In this document: positions 11,850-20,018 of the stretch, piece after piece | Position numbering within the stretch: position 1 is the first letter of the stretch | Layout: the number at the start of each line of letters is the position of its first letter | IMG/VR virus record: IMGVR_UViG_3300044647_000519 | Span: 1 to 23,153 of that record | DNA from: a virus | Length of the DNA stretch: 23,153 bases | Direction: 5' to 3' (one strand) | Translations under genes and position numbers: made by a program | The notes under the pieces: model-generated | Database searches by the model: none | What the model saw: the letters and a program-made list of their open reading frames with translations, nothing else | What the model was told of the DNA's origin: nothing

Positions 11850-14290
11850 GCTATACCTCTAGTTTTATAAAACTCTTGCAAAAGAACAGACAAAGGGTCT
11901 CTTGAAACAATCTTTGACAACCCTTGGATTCTTGGGTCGTAAGAGACTGTAGCCATGTAAGGGTTGTACTCGGGGCTGGCTGCGTTTTGTCGTGGTCTTT
12001 GCTGTGACATAAGTCCTGTACCAAGTAAACCTGAAAATAGACTATTAATGTCAAACGATGGCATACTTAGGTTTCTTATGGACTCTTCTACAGCTTCATT
12101 AATGTCAACTAAATCTTTATCAAGAACATCCTGTACAGCACCTTCTACATTCTCATAAGCAGTTTGTACCGGTTCTTCTATAGCCTCATAAGCGTTCTGA
12201 ACAACACCTTCTGCATTTTGATAAGCGTCTTGTACTGCACCTTCTACATTCTCATAAGCATTTTGAACAGGTTCTTCTACAGCCTCATATACATCCTGTA
12301 CAGTACCTTCTACATTCTCATAAGCATTTTGAACAGGTTCTTCTACAGCCTCATAAGCAGTCTGAACAGCGCCCTCGGCATTTTGATAAGCGTCTTGTAC
12401 AGTACCCTCTACATTCTCATAAGCAGTCTGTACAGCTCCTTCAGTATTCTGATAAGCGTCCTGTACAGCACCCTCTACATTTTCGTAAAGAGCTTGTAGT
12501 TCATCAGGAATTAAGCCCCCTGTGTTTTGTAAAGCATCAGCCAATGCTTCATAAACATCTTGTGCAGTTCCTTCTACGTTTTGATATACGTCCTGTACTG
12601 CTCCCTCTGCATTCTGATAAACATTTTGAACGGCTCCTTCTACATTCTCATAAGCATTTTGCAGCCAGTTTGGTACGTTAATGTTGGCACCGTTAATGTT
12701 CAAAGAAGGGGTGTTTAAGTCTCCTAAGATATCAAGCAACGAAGATGTATTAAGACCACCGACATTTGAAAGAACATCGGATACTTGAACATTCTCTAAA
12801 AAGTTTTGAACACCGCCAGGAAGCGAACTAAGAAGACCTGATTCAGCCAATGTACCAAGGTCCATGTCTCCAAAAAGATCACCTACAGCAGACCATTGAT
12901 CATCTCCAATATTAAGACCAAACTTAAGTGCATCAGCCAAACTAAGGTTTTCTAGTCCAGTAGCTAATGTATTAGCACCAATATCAAGCCCAAGGGTCTC
13001 CCCTAGAGTTCCACTCAGGAGACCACCAGGGGCACCTGCGTAGCCAAGGACACCTGCAATCAGTGCGTCCTCTAGGTCTCCTCCTCTTGCCAAAGAAAGA
13101 CCAGCCCTTGCTAAACCTTGACCTGCTGCTGTCTCCATAAAAGAAGATATTGTAGACCCTATGCCAGTAGACCCAGCAGCACCCCCAGCGGCTCCAGTAG
13201 CCCCGGATGCAGCTCCTGAAGCACCTCCTGCCACATTACCAAGGTAAGAACTTCCTCCTGCCATAGCAGCGGCAGTAAGTGCGTCACCCCAATCAGCACC
13301 TGAAGCTCTTGTAGTGAGACCTGAAGCAAGAGCAGCCCCAATAGGGCCGCCTACTGCACTACCTATGGCTGTTGCCACAGCCCCAACAAGAGGATTAGAC
13401 ATTGCTTGTTGAAACTCACTGGGATCGTTTTCAGGGTTCCAATAGCCACCAATGGAAGGACCGTATTGCTGAAGGTCTGAATACGGGTTATCCGAATACT
13501 TCTTCCTTTTGGTGCCGTAGGAGAAGTGTGCTTCAAAGTCCTCAAAACCAACCTTCTTGGGAAGATTGAACTGAGAACGAATGTCATTAATCTTGTTTGT
13601 AAAGGCTTCTTGTGTGTATCTATCATTTCGATAGTCCAACCAAGCAAGCTCAGTCTGTTCGTCAGCGGACAGATATTTTCTAAAATCCTCGTTGTCAGTG
13701 TAATACTCATACCAAGTCTTGATGTCATCAGCTACTTGAGCGCCTTCCCCTGAAGGTCTGTAGGGGAGATACATGTCACCAATTTGTTCAGGTCTGTTGG
13801 TGGCTACATAACCAGGTGCTTGGTTAAGTTGAAGCATCTCACTGTAGCCAACACGGGTTCTATCGGGAGTTGCCAAAGGTGACTCATAGGTTCTACCACC
13901 AAAGATGTCCGTAGCTCCTACAAGACTTACATCAGGATTAAAAACATAAGCAGCAGTGTAAGGATTGGTGATTGTACTGGAAGTAGCACCAGGAACACCC
14001 ATCATTCCTGAAGCACCTGCAATAGCATTTAGGTCAAGATTTGAAAGGATGTTTGCAGCCTGAGCAGCAGAGATAGTTCCTGTTGTAGAGGCTCCAGAAA
14101 CCCCTGTAGAGGCTGTTGAGCCTGTAGTGGCTGTAGAGGTACTAGTATTGGTAGAAACAGGCTGAGAAGCCGCTGTAGAGGCTACAGAAGCATTTGTAGC
14201 TGCTGGTGAGGTCATCATACCACCAGCGTTAGCAGCAAGTGCGTTTAAAGCAGCTAGATTAAGGTTAGGTATAAGAATATTACCGTACAT
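11846..14290 (-). CDS. Putative virion protein with sixteen 11-residue amphipathic repeats, 814 aa
   Basis: No named homologue is recognised. In order the protein has a Ser/Thr/Ala low-complexity N-terminus (about 25-100), a folded-looking acidic/aromatic region (about 165-285; YLPYRPSGEGAQVADDIKTW), and a Gly/Ala-rich hydrophobic stretch (about 300-385; GSAVGGPIGAALASG) that could contact membrane. Residues 545-720 are sixteen contiguous 11-residue units of consensus x-A-Y-E-N-V-E-G-A-V-Q, followed by a short C-terminal tail. Such 11-mers form long helices with three turns per repeat, as in LEA and alpha-synuclein-type proteins. The gene lies between the holin and the tail adaptor; its start overlaps the holin by 11 nt and its stop overlaps the adaptor by 4 nt. 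A virion, probably ejection or tail-associated, role is inferred. Confidence 0.6.
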   Translation of the reverse strand: MYGNILIPNLNLAALNALAANAGGMMTSPAATNASVASTAASQPVSTNTSTSTATTGSTASTGVSGASTTGTISAAQAANILSNLDLNAIAGASGMMGVPGATSSTITNPYTAAYVFNPDVSLVGATDIFGGRTYESPLATPDRTRVGYSEMLQLNQAPGYVATNRPEQIGDMYLPYRPSGEGAQVADDIKTWYEYYTDNEDFRKYLSADEQTELAWLDYRNDRYTQEAFTNKINDIRSQFNLPKKVGFEDFEAHFSYGTKRKKYSDNPYSDLQQYGPSIGGYWNPENDPSEFQQAMSNPLVGAVATAIGSAVGGPIGAALASGLTTRASGADWGDALTAAAMAGGSSYLGNVAGGASGAASGATGAAGGAAGSTGIGSTISSFMETAAGQGLARAGLSLARGGDLEDALIAGVLGYAGAPGGLLSGTLGETLGLDIGANTLATGLENLSLADALKFGLNIGDDQWSAVGDLFGDMDLGTLAESGLLSSLPGGVQNFLENVQVSDVLSNVGGLNTSSLLDILGDLNTPSLNINGANINVPNWLQNAYENVEGAVQNVYQNAEGAVQDVYQNVEGTAQDVYEALADALQNTGGLIPDELQALYENVEGAVQDAYQNTEGAVQTAYENVEGTVQDAYQNAEGAVQTAYEAVEEPVQNAYENVEGTVQDVYEAVEEPVQNAYENVEGAVQDAYQNAEGVVQNAYEAIEEPVQTAYENVEGAVQDVLDKDLVDINEAVEESIRNLSMPSFDINSLFSGLLGTGLMSQQRPRQNAASPEYNPYMATVSYDPRIQGLSKIVSRDPLSVLLQEFYKTRGIA
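12131..12658 (-). repeat. Array of sixteen 33-bp (11-residue) repeats
   Basis: Exactly 528 bp encode 16 units of 11 residues with no register break. Unit types are xAYENVEGAVQ, xAYQNAEGAVQ and xAYEAVEEPVQ, plus one degenerate unit (NTGGLIPDELQ) that still keeps the length. Codons vary between units, so the period is held at the protein level. The three types alternate partly in pairs, suggesting past duplication of 66-bp blocks. Confidence 0.9.
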
Positions 14291-14687
14291 CTTCTTTGTT
14301 ACTCAATACCGATTTAGTTATTTTCTCTGCGGATCTACCCACTACATAACCACCAAGACCCAACTGAAGCAGAGACCATGCTTCATCCCTAAGTGGGCTG
14401 GAGAGAAGCCCAAGGCTGTCTCCAACACACAAAGCAAGGAATGTGAGCATGGTCACTGGTCTCCAAATAGCCGTGAGCCAATGTTCCGACTTAGCCTCTG
14501 CTTCAATGATCTTTGCCCTAGACTCAAAGGAGTCCTTCTCGTACTGAAGCACTTGGTCAATGACTGCTGCTTGAGTAACCAAGAGTCTTTCTTTGTGTTG
14601 TAGCTTTTCCTCTTGACTAGTGTGTACATTGTCAATGAGTTCTACAGCGGGCTTAAAGATGGACTGAATGAGGTTAAGTAATTGCAT
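14280..14687 (-). CDS. Holin of the 3TM / GTA-holin type
   Basis: This 135-aa protein has a helical N-terminal half (HTSQEEKLQHKERLLVTQA ... SFESRAKIIEAEAKSEHWL) and then the conserved WLTAIWRPVTMLTFLALCV membrane segment. A second hydrophobic stretch follows (GLLSSPLRD), and the ending LLQLGLGGYVVGRSAEK is the mark of the holin family first described in gene transfer agents. It would form inner-membrane lesions timing lysis. No endolysin gene is seen in the window, so that enzyme must lie elsewhere. ATG 14687 sits 2 nt after the preceding stop with AAAGAG upstream. The identification is good. Confidence 0.82.
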   Translation of the reverse strand: MQLLNLIQSIFKPAVELIDNVHTSQEEKLQHKERLLVTQAAVIDQVLQYEKDSFESRAKIIEAEAKSEHWLTAIWRPVTMLTFLALCVGDSLGLLSSPLRDEAWSLLQLGLGGYVVGRSAEKITKSVLSNKEDVR

Positions 14688-14689
14688 TG

Positions 14690-14893
14690 TTACTCTTTAG
14701 GGGTCTTACCAAGAACAGCATCTACAGAATCTTTATGAGCAGCCAACGCCATTTCAACAACAATAGGATCTGGAGGCGGTGGAATAGGGTCACTGTTTGG
14801 CTTAGGATTAGGTTTACGTCGATGAGTATTCAGAACATAGACACAAAAGAGAGTTACAACGCAGCCGATAACTATATAAATAAAAAAATCCAT
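14690..14893 (-). CDS. 67-aa single-pass membrane protein with Pro-rich tail
   Basis: Begins MDFFIYIVIGCVVTLFC, one hydrophobic segment (residues 2-21), then a basic NTHRRKPNPK stretch and the proline cluster IPPPPDP before a helical C-terminus. The charge pattern puts the N-terminus outside and the tail in the cytoplasm. ATG 14893 is chosen over TTG 14917 because AAAGGA lies 7 nt upstream and the membrane segment starts directly. It lies immediately before the holin, so a lysis accessory role (antiholin or spanin-like) is possible. It lacks a lipobox and does not look like a canonical Rz or Rz1. Function is not established. Confidence 0.65.
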   Translation of the reverse strand: MDFFIYIVIGCVVTLFCVYVLNTHRRKPNPKPNSDPIPPPPDPIVVEMALAAHKDSVDAVLGKTPKE

Positions 14894-14903
14894 AATATTT
14901 CCT

Positions 14904-15503
14904 TTAAGTGAAGACAAACCTTACACGTCCAGCACTACCCGAAGTTGGTGAACCACCGGCACTAGCACCGTTACCTCCAGCGCCAGCAGTTGCACCACCG
15001 TCCCCAGAACGTGCTGCGCCACCTGCTCCGCCAACGCCAGAAGATTGTGCGCTACCATTAGCACCTGTGGTGTTAGTGACATTACCGCCAGTAGGCGCAA
15101 TTCCGGTGCCCCCTGCGCCGCCTAATGTACCAGGAAGTCCTGGTCCCGCAGACGAAGACAACATATCGGTCATCGTATAGGTACCAGAAGCTCCAGCGGT
15201 AGATTGTCCACCTGATGAGCCCGCACCTCCTATATTAGTACCTCCACCAGCACCAACTACATAACCAACAGTTTGTCCTGCGTTAGAAGTTACAGTAAAA
15301 CTACTTTTAACGTATGATCCTGAAGCACCGCCACCACCACCAACAGTGCCATTATCATCTCCACCACCGCCGCCGCCTCCCCAGACCTCAACGACCATCG
15401 TGGTAGCACCGGTGGGGATGGTTACTGTTCCAGAGCCTGAAGGAAAATCATTGGTTACTGGAGTGAAACCAAGGTAACCAAGGGTTCTAGAGGCAAAACT
15501 CAT
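14904..15503 (-). CDS. Gly-rich tail-fibre-tip adhesin-like protein
   Basis: This 199-aa protein has an N-terminal module (about 1-45) with TVTIPTGATTMVVEVWGGGG, a signature of the phage glycine-rich domain. It continues with many GG/GGG tracts separated by short Ser/Thr/Asn segments, ending GRVRFVFT. Glycine is the dominant residue. In T-even-like phages Gly-rich proteins such as S16 gp38 fold into polyglycine-II sandwiches at the fibre tip and bind the receptor. The resemblance here is in composition and the opening motif. It is coupled to the long fibre gene by TAATG, the fibre-then-adhesin order of gp37-gp38. Host-receptor binding is therefore a reasonable inference; a minor fibre is the alternative. 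An opposite-strand Pro/Ala frame is a shadow. Confidence 0.7.
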   Translation of the reverse strand: MSFASRTLGYLGFTPVTNDFPSGSGTVTIPTGATTMVVEVWGGGGGGGDDNGTVGGGGGASGSYVKSSFTVTSNAGQTVGYVVGAGGGTNIGGAGSSGGQSTAGASGTYTMTDMLSSSAGPGLPGTLGGAGGTGIAPTGGNVTNTTGANGSAQSSGVGGAGGAARSGDGGATAGAGGNGASAGGSPTSGSAGRVRFVFT

Positions 15504-18500
15504 TACTTGAAGTCCTTTGCAATAGTTGCATACCAGAAGCCAGTAGCAGACCTGTAGGTAGCTACAACAAGATCCACAGAATTAGCAGCCGTGCTTAAGA
15601 CACCTACCGTACCACCGGGCCATTTGAAACCAGTGGGCCAGTTACCCCCAATTGTCCTACTACCAGTACCATCTTGAGTGATAAACCAGTTAATGGTTTG
15701 ACCATCTTGAGGGTTAGAGATAGTGGGTGCCGTGGTTACGTTTGCAGTGAAGGTCGTGGTAAACACGTTGGAGTCAGCACAGTTCAGCGTCATTGCAGTA
15801 GCACTGAAGGTGACAGCTACAGGGGTAGTCTGAGCATTACCCGTAAAGGTTGCACCATCAATGGTTGGGTTGGTGTTGAGAACAACAGAGCCAGAGCCCG
15901 TTGAAGTCGTTACACCAGTGCCACCATTGGCTACTGGAAGGGTACCTGCGACGTTGCTGGTGAGGCTACAGAAGGTTGTAGCAGTGGTTCCAGTGCCCCC
16001 GTTAGCAATCGGCAGAGTACCTGAAACATGGGTAGTAAGACCTACCTTTCCCCAACCAGGTGCCGTACTGACACCACCTGAAGTAAGCACATTACCAGTC
16101 ACAACACCCGCAAGGCGAGTCAAAGCACTGGTGGTTGAGGCATACAGGAGATCACCTACAGCATAGGTAGTCTGACCTGTGCCACCATTGGCTGCTGCTA
16201 CTGTGCCAGTGACGTTTGCAGCATTGCCACTGATGTTCCCGGATACTTTGCTCCCAGCAAGGGAGGTGATCCAAGTGGGGTCTGCGTAGCTTCCAGTGCT
16301 ATAAAGACCATTAGTTACAGTTGCTGCGTTACCATTGATTGAACCAGCAATGGTGCTGCTAAAGGTCTTGGTACCTGCAATCGTTTGGTTGCCAGTTGTG
16401 TAAACACCGTTGGTAACCGTTGCTGCATTACCTGTGATGGAAGCAACAATATTGCTACTGAAACTCTTAGTTCCTGCAATGGTTTGGTCACCTGATGTGT
16501 AAACACCACCAGTTACCGTTCCTGCATTACCAGAGATACCAATAGACCACGTACCTGTAGCACCAACACCAGAGGTGCTAGGAACACCAAGGGCAGTACG
16601 TGCATCGGAAGCCGTAGTAGACCCAGTACCACCATTGGCAACTGCCAGGGTGCCTGCCAAGGTGATAGTGCCCGTTCCTGTGACAGGACCACCGGAAGTC
16701 GTAAGACCAGTAGTACCACCAGAAACATCAACACTCGTTACAGTTCCACTTCCAGTACCACCAGTAGATGCAATGGTAATTGTACCGTTGCCATTAGTGA
16801 TGGTGATGTTGCTGCCTGCGGTAAGGGTTGCTTTGGACAAACTACCCGTTGCAGTGTTACCAATAAGAAGTTGACCGTTGGTGTACGAAGTTTGACCAGT
16901 ACCTCCGTTTGCAACAGGTAGGGTATCCGTGACGTTGGAGGCTAGGCTGCAATAAGCAGTTGCAGTAGAACCAGTTCCGCCGTTAGCGATTGGCAAAGTC
17001 CCACTGACATGGGTCGTTAAACCAATCTTACCCCATGAGGGTGCAACGCCAACCCCACCGGAGATCAGGCTGTTGCCGGTTGCAACGTCAGCCAGTTTAG
17101 AAAGGGCAGTGGTTCCTGATGCAAATAGAAGGTCACCTACGGTGTAGGAACTGTTTCCTGTTCCACCGTTGTTTGCAGCAAGAGATCCAGATACGTTGGT
17201 TGCAAGGTTTACAAAGGTGGAACTTGAGGTTCCAGTACCGCCATTGGCTACAGGGAGAACACCATCTACGTGAGTAGTCAGTCCAATCTTACCCCAAACA
17301 GGGTTTGAAGCTACACCACCAGAGATAATGGCACTACCAGTAGCAACATCAGCAAGAACACCAATAGTGCTTGCTCCAGTTGCCAAAAGGATGTCACCTG
17401 TGGAGTAACTGCTAAGACCAGTACCACCATTGCCCACAGGGAGGACATTGGATACGGTGGTGGTGAGGTTGATTTTACCCCATGAAGGTGCTGCACCTAC
17501 ACCGTTACCAATAAGAGCATTGCCTGTTGCAGGGGCTGCCAATTGTGTAAGGGTGGTTGCACCAGAGGCATAAACCAAGTCACCAATCGTGTAACTCGCA
17601 ATCCCCGTACCACCATTCGCTGCCGGTAGGGTTCCAGAGACATGAGTCGTTAGACCAATCTTGCCCCAGGAAGGAGCCACACCAACACCACCAGAGATAA
17701 GAGAGTTGCCCGTGGCAACATCAGCCAGCTTTGCAAGAGTGGTTGATCCTGATGCGTAAACAAGATCACCAATCGTGTAGCTGGTGAGACCTGTTCCACC
17801 ATTGGCAATAGGTAAGGTACCAGAGACATTGGAGGTCAAGCTGCAATAGTCGGTAGCAGTGGACCCTGTGCCACCATTAGCAATCGGGAGGGTTCCTGAT
17901 ACGTGAGTGGTAAGTCCAACTTTGCCCCACGAGGGTGCAGTTCCAGTGCCACCAGAGATCAGGGTATTACCCGTAGCAACACCTGCCAGTTTGGAAAGAG
18001 CACTGGTGGTGGAAGCATAGAGAATGTCTCCTACAGCGTAGCTGCTTTGTCCAGTACCACCATTAGCAGCCACAAGGGTTCCTGCCAAGGTAATCGTGCC
18101 ACTGGTGGTCACAGGGCTATTTGAGACAGTGATACCTGTGGTGCCACCTGAGACACCTACACTGGTGACAGTACCCACACCACCCGTAACTGCTTCAATG
18201 GTGATCGTGCCACCACCGTTGATGATGTTAATACCAGAACCCGCAGTAAGCGTTCCCTTGGTCAGGGTGTTGCCTGTGGTGTTACCAATGAGGAGCTGAC
18301 CATTGGTGTAGGAGGTCTGACCCGTACCGCCGTTGGCTACAGGCAGAGTTCCGGATACATGGGTATCAAGACCTACTTTGCCCCAAGAGGGTGCTGCCCC
18401 TACCCCACCGGAGATAAGGGTATTTCCAGTGGCTACATCAGCCAACTTGGAGAGGGTAGTGGAGCCAGAGGCGTACAGGAGATCACCAATGGTGTAGCTG

Positions 18501-19657
18501 GCGTTACCAGTGCCACCGTTAGCTGCCGGAAGGGTTCCTGTGACATTAGCCGTCAGGCTGCAATACGTGGTGGAAGTAGATCCAGTGCCTCCATTGGCAA
18601 TGGGGAGTGTCCCAGTGACATTGGTGGTAAGGCTGCAATAGGTGGTAGACGTGCTTCCAGTTCCACCATTGGTGATGGGAAGAGTTCCACTGACATGAGT
18701 AGCAAGACCTACTTTACCCCACGAAGGAGCAACACCAATACCACCCGAGATAAGAGCACTTCCAGTGGCTACGTCAGCAAGAGCACTGATAGCCGTAGAA
18801 CCTGATGCGTACAGCAGGTCACCTACAGCATAGCTAGCAAGCCCGGTGCCGCCATTGGCAGCAGGAAGGGTTCCAGTGACGTTACTGGCGAGGCTGCAAT
18901 AGGCAGTAGCCGTCGTACCCGTACCGCCATTAGCAATGGGCAACGTACCGGAGACGTGCGTAGTAAGACCAATTTTACCCCAAGAAGGTGCTACTCCTGC
19001 ACCACCTGAGATGAGTGAATTGCCAGTGGCTGCTGCACCAAGAGCACTAAGGGCAGTAGAGCCAGAGGCGTAGAGAATGTCACCAATGGCATAACTGGCA
19101 ACACCAGTGCCTCCATTGGCTGCTGGCAAAGTACCAGTTACGTTAGCCGTAAGACTGCAATAGGTCGTTGAGGTGCTGCCGGTACCACCATTGGCGATAG
19201 GAAGGGTTCCAGTTACATTGGTAGTAAGACTACAGAAGGTAGTCGAGGTAGTCCCCGTGCCACCATTGGCGATTGGTAGGGTGCCTGAGACGTGTGTGGT
19301 GAGACCGATCTTACCCCAAGAGGGGGCAGTGCCTACGCCTCCAGAGATGATAGAGTTTCCTGTAGCAACGCCTGCCAACTTGGACAGAGCAGTTGCTCCT
19401 GAAGCATAAAGAATATCGCCTATGGTGTAGCTAGCGAAACTAGTGCCACCATTGGCTACGGGAAGAGTGCCAGTAACATTAACTGCAAGGTTGACAAAAG
19501 TGGACGTGTCGCCTGACTTATCCACCTTAGAGTTGACTGCTGTTTCAATGGCATTAAATTCAGTATCGAACTCAGCACCACGAACGATCTTTTGAGAGTC
19601 GCCGGAAGGAAGGGAGTCTTTGGCTGTGAAATTAGTAGCCTTGGTATAATTTGACAT
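15503..19657 (-). CDS. Giant repetitive tail fibre, 1384 aa
   Basis: The N-terminus (1-50; VRGAEFDTEFNAIETAVNSK) resembles virion-attachment ends of phage fibres. Residues about 61-1270 carry about 23 copies of a (I/V/A)ANGGTG motif in two unit types: short units with xYCSLTxNVTGTLP, and long units with SYxIGDLLYASGSTxLSKL, DVATGNSLISGGVGVAPSW and GKxGLTTHVSGTLP. Two further segments share TVTSVxVSGGTTG. A non-repetitive C-terminal domain (about 1270-1384) follows, with NWFITQDGTGSRTIGG and FKWPGGT. Such LPxANGGTG repeats occur in many phage fibres and are thought to form a trimeric shaft. The ATG overlaps the preceding TAA (TAATG). It would reach for the host surface, with the Gly-rich neighbour as a possible tip. 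The fibre role is strong; the receptor is unknown. Confidence 0.88.
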   Translation of the reverse strand: MSNYTKATNFTAKDSLPSGDSQKIVRGAEFDTEFNAIETAVNSKVDKSGDTSTFVNLAVNVTGTLPVANGGTSFASYTIGDILYASGATALSKLAGVATGNSIISGGVGTAPSWGKIGLTTHVSGTLPIANGGTGTTSTTFCSLTTNVTGTLPIANGGTGSTSTTYCSLTANVTGTLPAANGGTGVASYAIGDILYASGSTALSALGAAATGNSLISGGAGVAPSWGKIGLTTHVSGTLPIANGGTGTTATAYCSLASNVTGTLPAANGGTGLASYAVGDLLYASGSTAISALADVATGSALISGGIGVAPSWGKVGLATHVSGTLPITNGGTGSTSTTYCSLTTNVTGTLPIANGGTGSTSTTYCSLTANVTGTLPAANGGTGNASYTIGDLLYASGSTTLSKLADVATGNTLISGGVGAAPSWGKVGLDTHVSGTLPVANGGTGQTSYTNGQLLIGNTTGNTLTKGTLTAGSGINIINGGGTITIEAVTGGVGTVTSVGVSGGTTGITVSNSPVTTSGTITLAGTLVAANGGTGQSSYAVGDILYASTTSALSKLAGVATGNTLISGGTGTAPSWGKVGLTTHVSGTLPIANGGTGSTATDYCSLTSNVSGTLPIANGGTGLTSYTIGDLVYASGSTTLAKLADVATGNSLISGGVGVAPSWGKIGLTTHVSGTLPAANGGTGIASYTIGDLVYASGATTLTQLAAPATGNALIGNGVGAAPSWGKINLTTTVSNVLPVGNGGTGLSSYSTGDILLATGASTIGVLADVATGSAIISGGVASNPVWGKIGLTTHVDGVLPVANGGTGTSSSTFVNLATNVSGSLAANNGGTGNSSYTVGDLLFASGTTALSKLADVATGNSLISGGVGVAPSWGKIGLTTHVSGTLPIANGGTGSTATAYCSLASNVTDTLPVANGGTGQTSYTNGQLLIGNTATGSLSKATLTAGSNITITNGNGTITIASTGGTGSGTVTSVDVSGGTTGLTTSGGPVTGTGTITLAGTLAVANGGTGSTTASDARTALGVPSTSGVGATGTWSIGISGNAGTVTGGVYTSGDQTIAGTKSFSSNIVASITGNAATVTNGVYTTGNQTIAGTKTFSSTIAGSINGNAATVTNGLYSTGSYADPTWITSLAGSKVSGNISGNAANVTGTVAAANGGTGQTTYAVGDLLYASTTSALTRLAGVVTGNVLTSGGVSTAPGWGKVGLTTHVSGTLPIANGGTGTTATTFCSLTSNVAGTLPVANGGTGVTTSTGSGSVVLNTNPTIDGATFTGNAQTTPVAVTFSATAMTLNCADSNVFTTTFTANVTTAPTISNPQDGQTINWFITQDGTGSRTIGGNWPTGFKWPGGTVGVLSTAANSVDLVVATYRSATGFWYATIAKDFK
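15905..19477 (-). repeat. Long/short NGGTG repeat array in the fibre gene
   Basis: About 23 NGGT-containing units cover roughly 3.6 kb. The long unit is about 62 residues and the short unit about 25. Adjacent long units share long blocks of sequence but differ at many third positions, so the array is diverged yet still a substrate for in-frame recombination. Eight short units carry the YCSL/FCSL cysteine. Confidence 0.88.
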
Positions 19658-19935
19658 TAGTTGCTTACCTTAATGTAATAAGTGGCAAAACTTGCCAGCG
19701 TAGCCAAACAAAACCAGAGCGCTCTTTCAAAGAATGATACTTGCTTTGTATGTACAGCCACCTTAGAGATCAGCTCCCCAATGGACTGCTCTTGCTTTTC
19801 AACCCTATCTTCAATCTTTTGTATTCTTTCATTGGAAGCAAGAACCTTTTCTTCAACTCTGGCAATTGTCAGAATTGCTTCGGTTAGCTTATCTAGCTTG
19901 TTTTCAATCCTGGAGAGTCTGTCTTCAGGTGTCAT
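19657..19935 (-). CDS. Coiled-coil plus single TM protein (XhlA-like)
   Basis: This 92-aa protein has a heptad-rich N-terminal coiled coil (about residues 5-62: RLSRIENKLDKLTEAIL, RIQKIEDRVEKQEQSIGEL), then a C-terminal hydrophobic segment WFCLATLASFATYYI. The layout is that of XhlA/hemolysin-type holin accessory proteins and of small fibre-base proteins in some podoviruses. ATG 19935 has AAGG about 9 nt upstream. It is the first gene after the capsid terminator and is coupled to the fibre gene by TAATG. A lysis role is plausible given the holin further downstream, but the coupling to the fibre leaves a structural role open. Confidence 0.65.
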   Translation of the reverse strand: MTPEDRLSRIENKLDKLTEAILTIARVEEKVLASNERIQKIEDRVEKQEQSIGELISKVAVHTKQVSFFERALWFCLATLASFATYYIKVSN

Positions 19936-19949
19936 TGGTACTGCCCTTA

Positions 19950-20002
19950 GTGATAAAAAGAAGGCAGGGGTACTTCTCTTGGTGTAGAGTTTCTCCCTGC
20001 CT
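19950..20002 (-). terminator. Intrinsic terminator after the major capsid gene
   Basis: Read on the minus strand, AGGCAGGG (20002-19995) pairs with CCCTGCCT (19969-19962). A 25-nt interior contains a further CTCT/AGAG pairing. The stem is followed by TCTTTTTA (19961-19954). It begins 17 nt after the capsid stop. The position matches T7 T-phi, which follows gene 10 and lowers expression of the genes beyond while letting some transcripts through. Confidence 0.75.
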
Positions 20003-20018
20003 ACTTAGTTGGTTTTAC

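Noticed and set aside
12164-12499. Repetitive Phe/Tyr/Leu plus-strand frame over the 33-bp repeats, looking like a multi-pass membrane protein
   Set aside because: It arises because the repeat period is a multiple of three, keeping all frames open. The minus-strand reading continues into a long gene with coupled neighbours.
14908-15180. Pro/Ala-rich plus-strand frame opposite the Gly-rich gene
   Set aside because: Proline and alanine codons are the complement of glycine and serine/threonine codons; this is a compositional shadow of the Gly-rich protein.
15861-19409. Several Val/Pro-rich and Ser/Gly-rich plus-strand frames across the fibre gene
   Set aside because: All are antisense to the fibre repeats and repeat with the same period; none has a start signal or neighbours on that strand.
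15905-19477. The fibre repeats as a diversity-generating retroelement target
   Set aside because: No reverse transcriptase gene, accessory gene or template repeat is visible in the window, and variation is spread at third positions rather than at adenine-rich sites.
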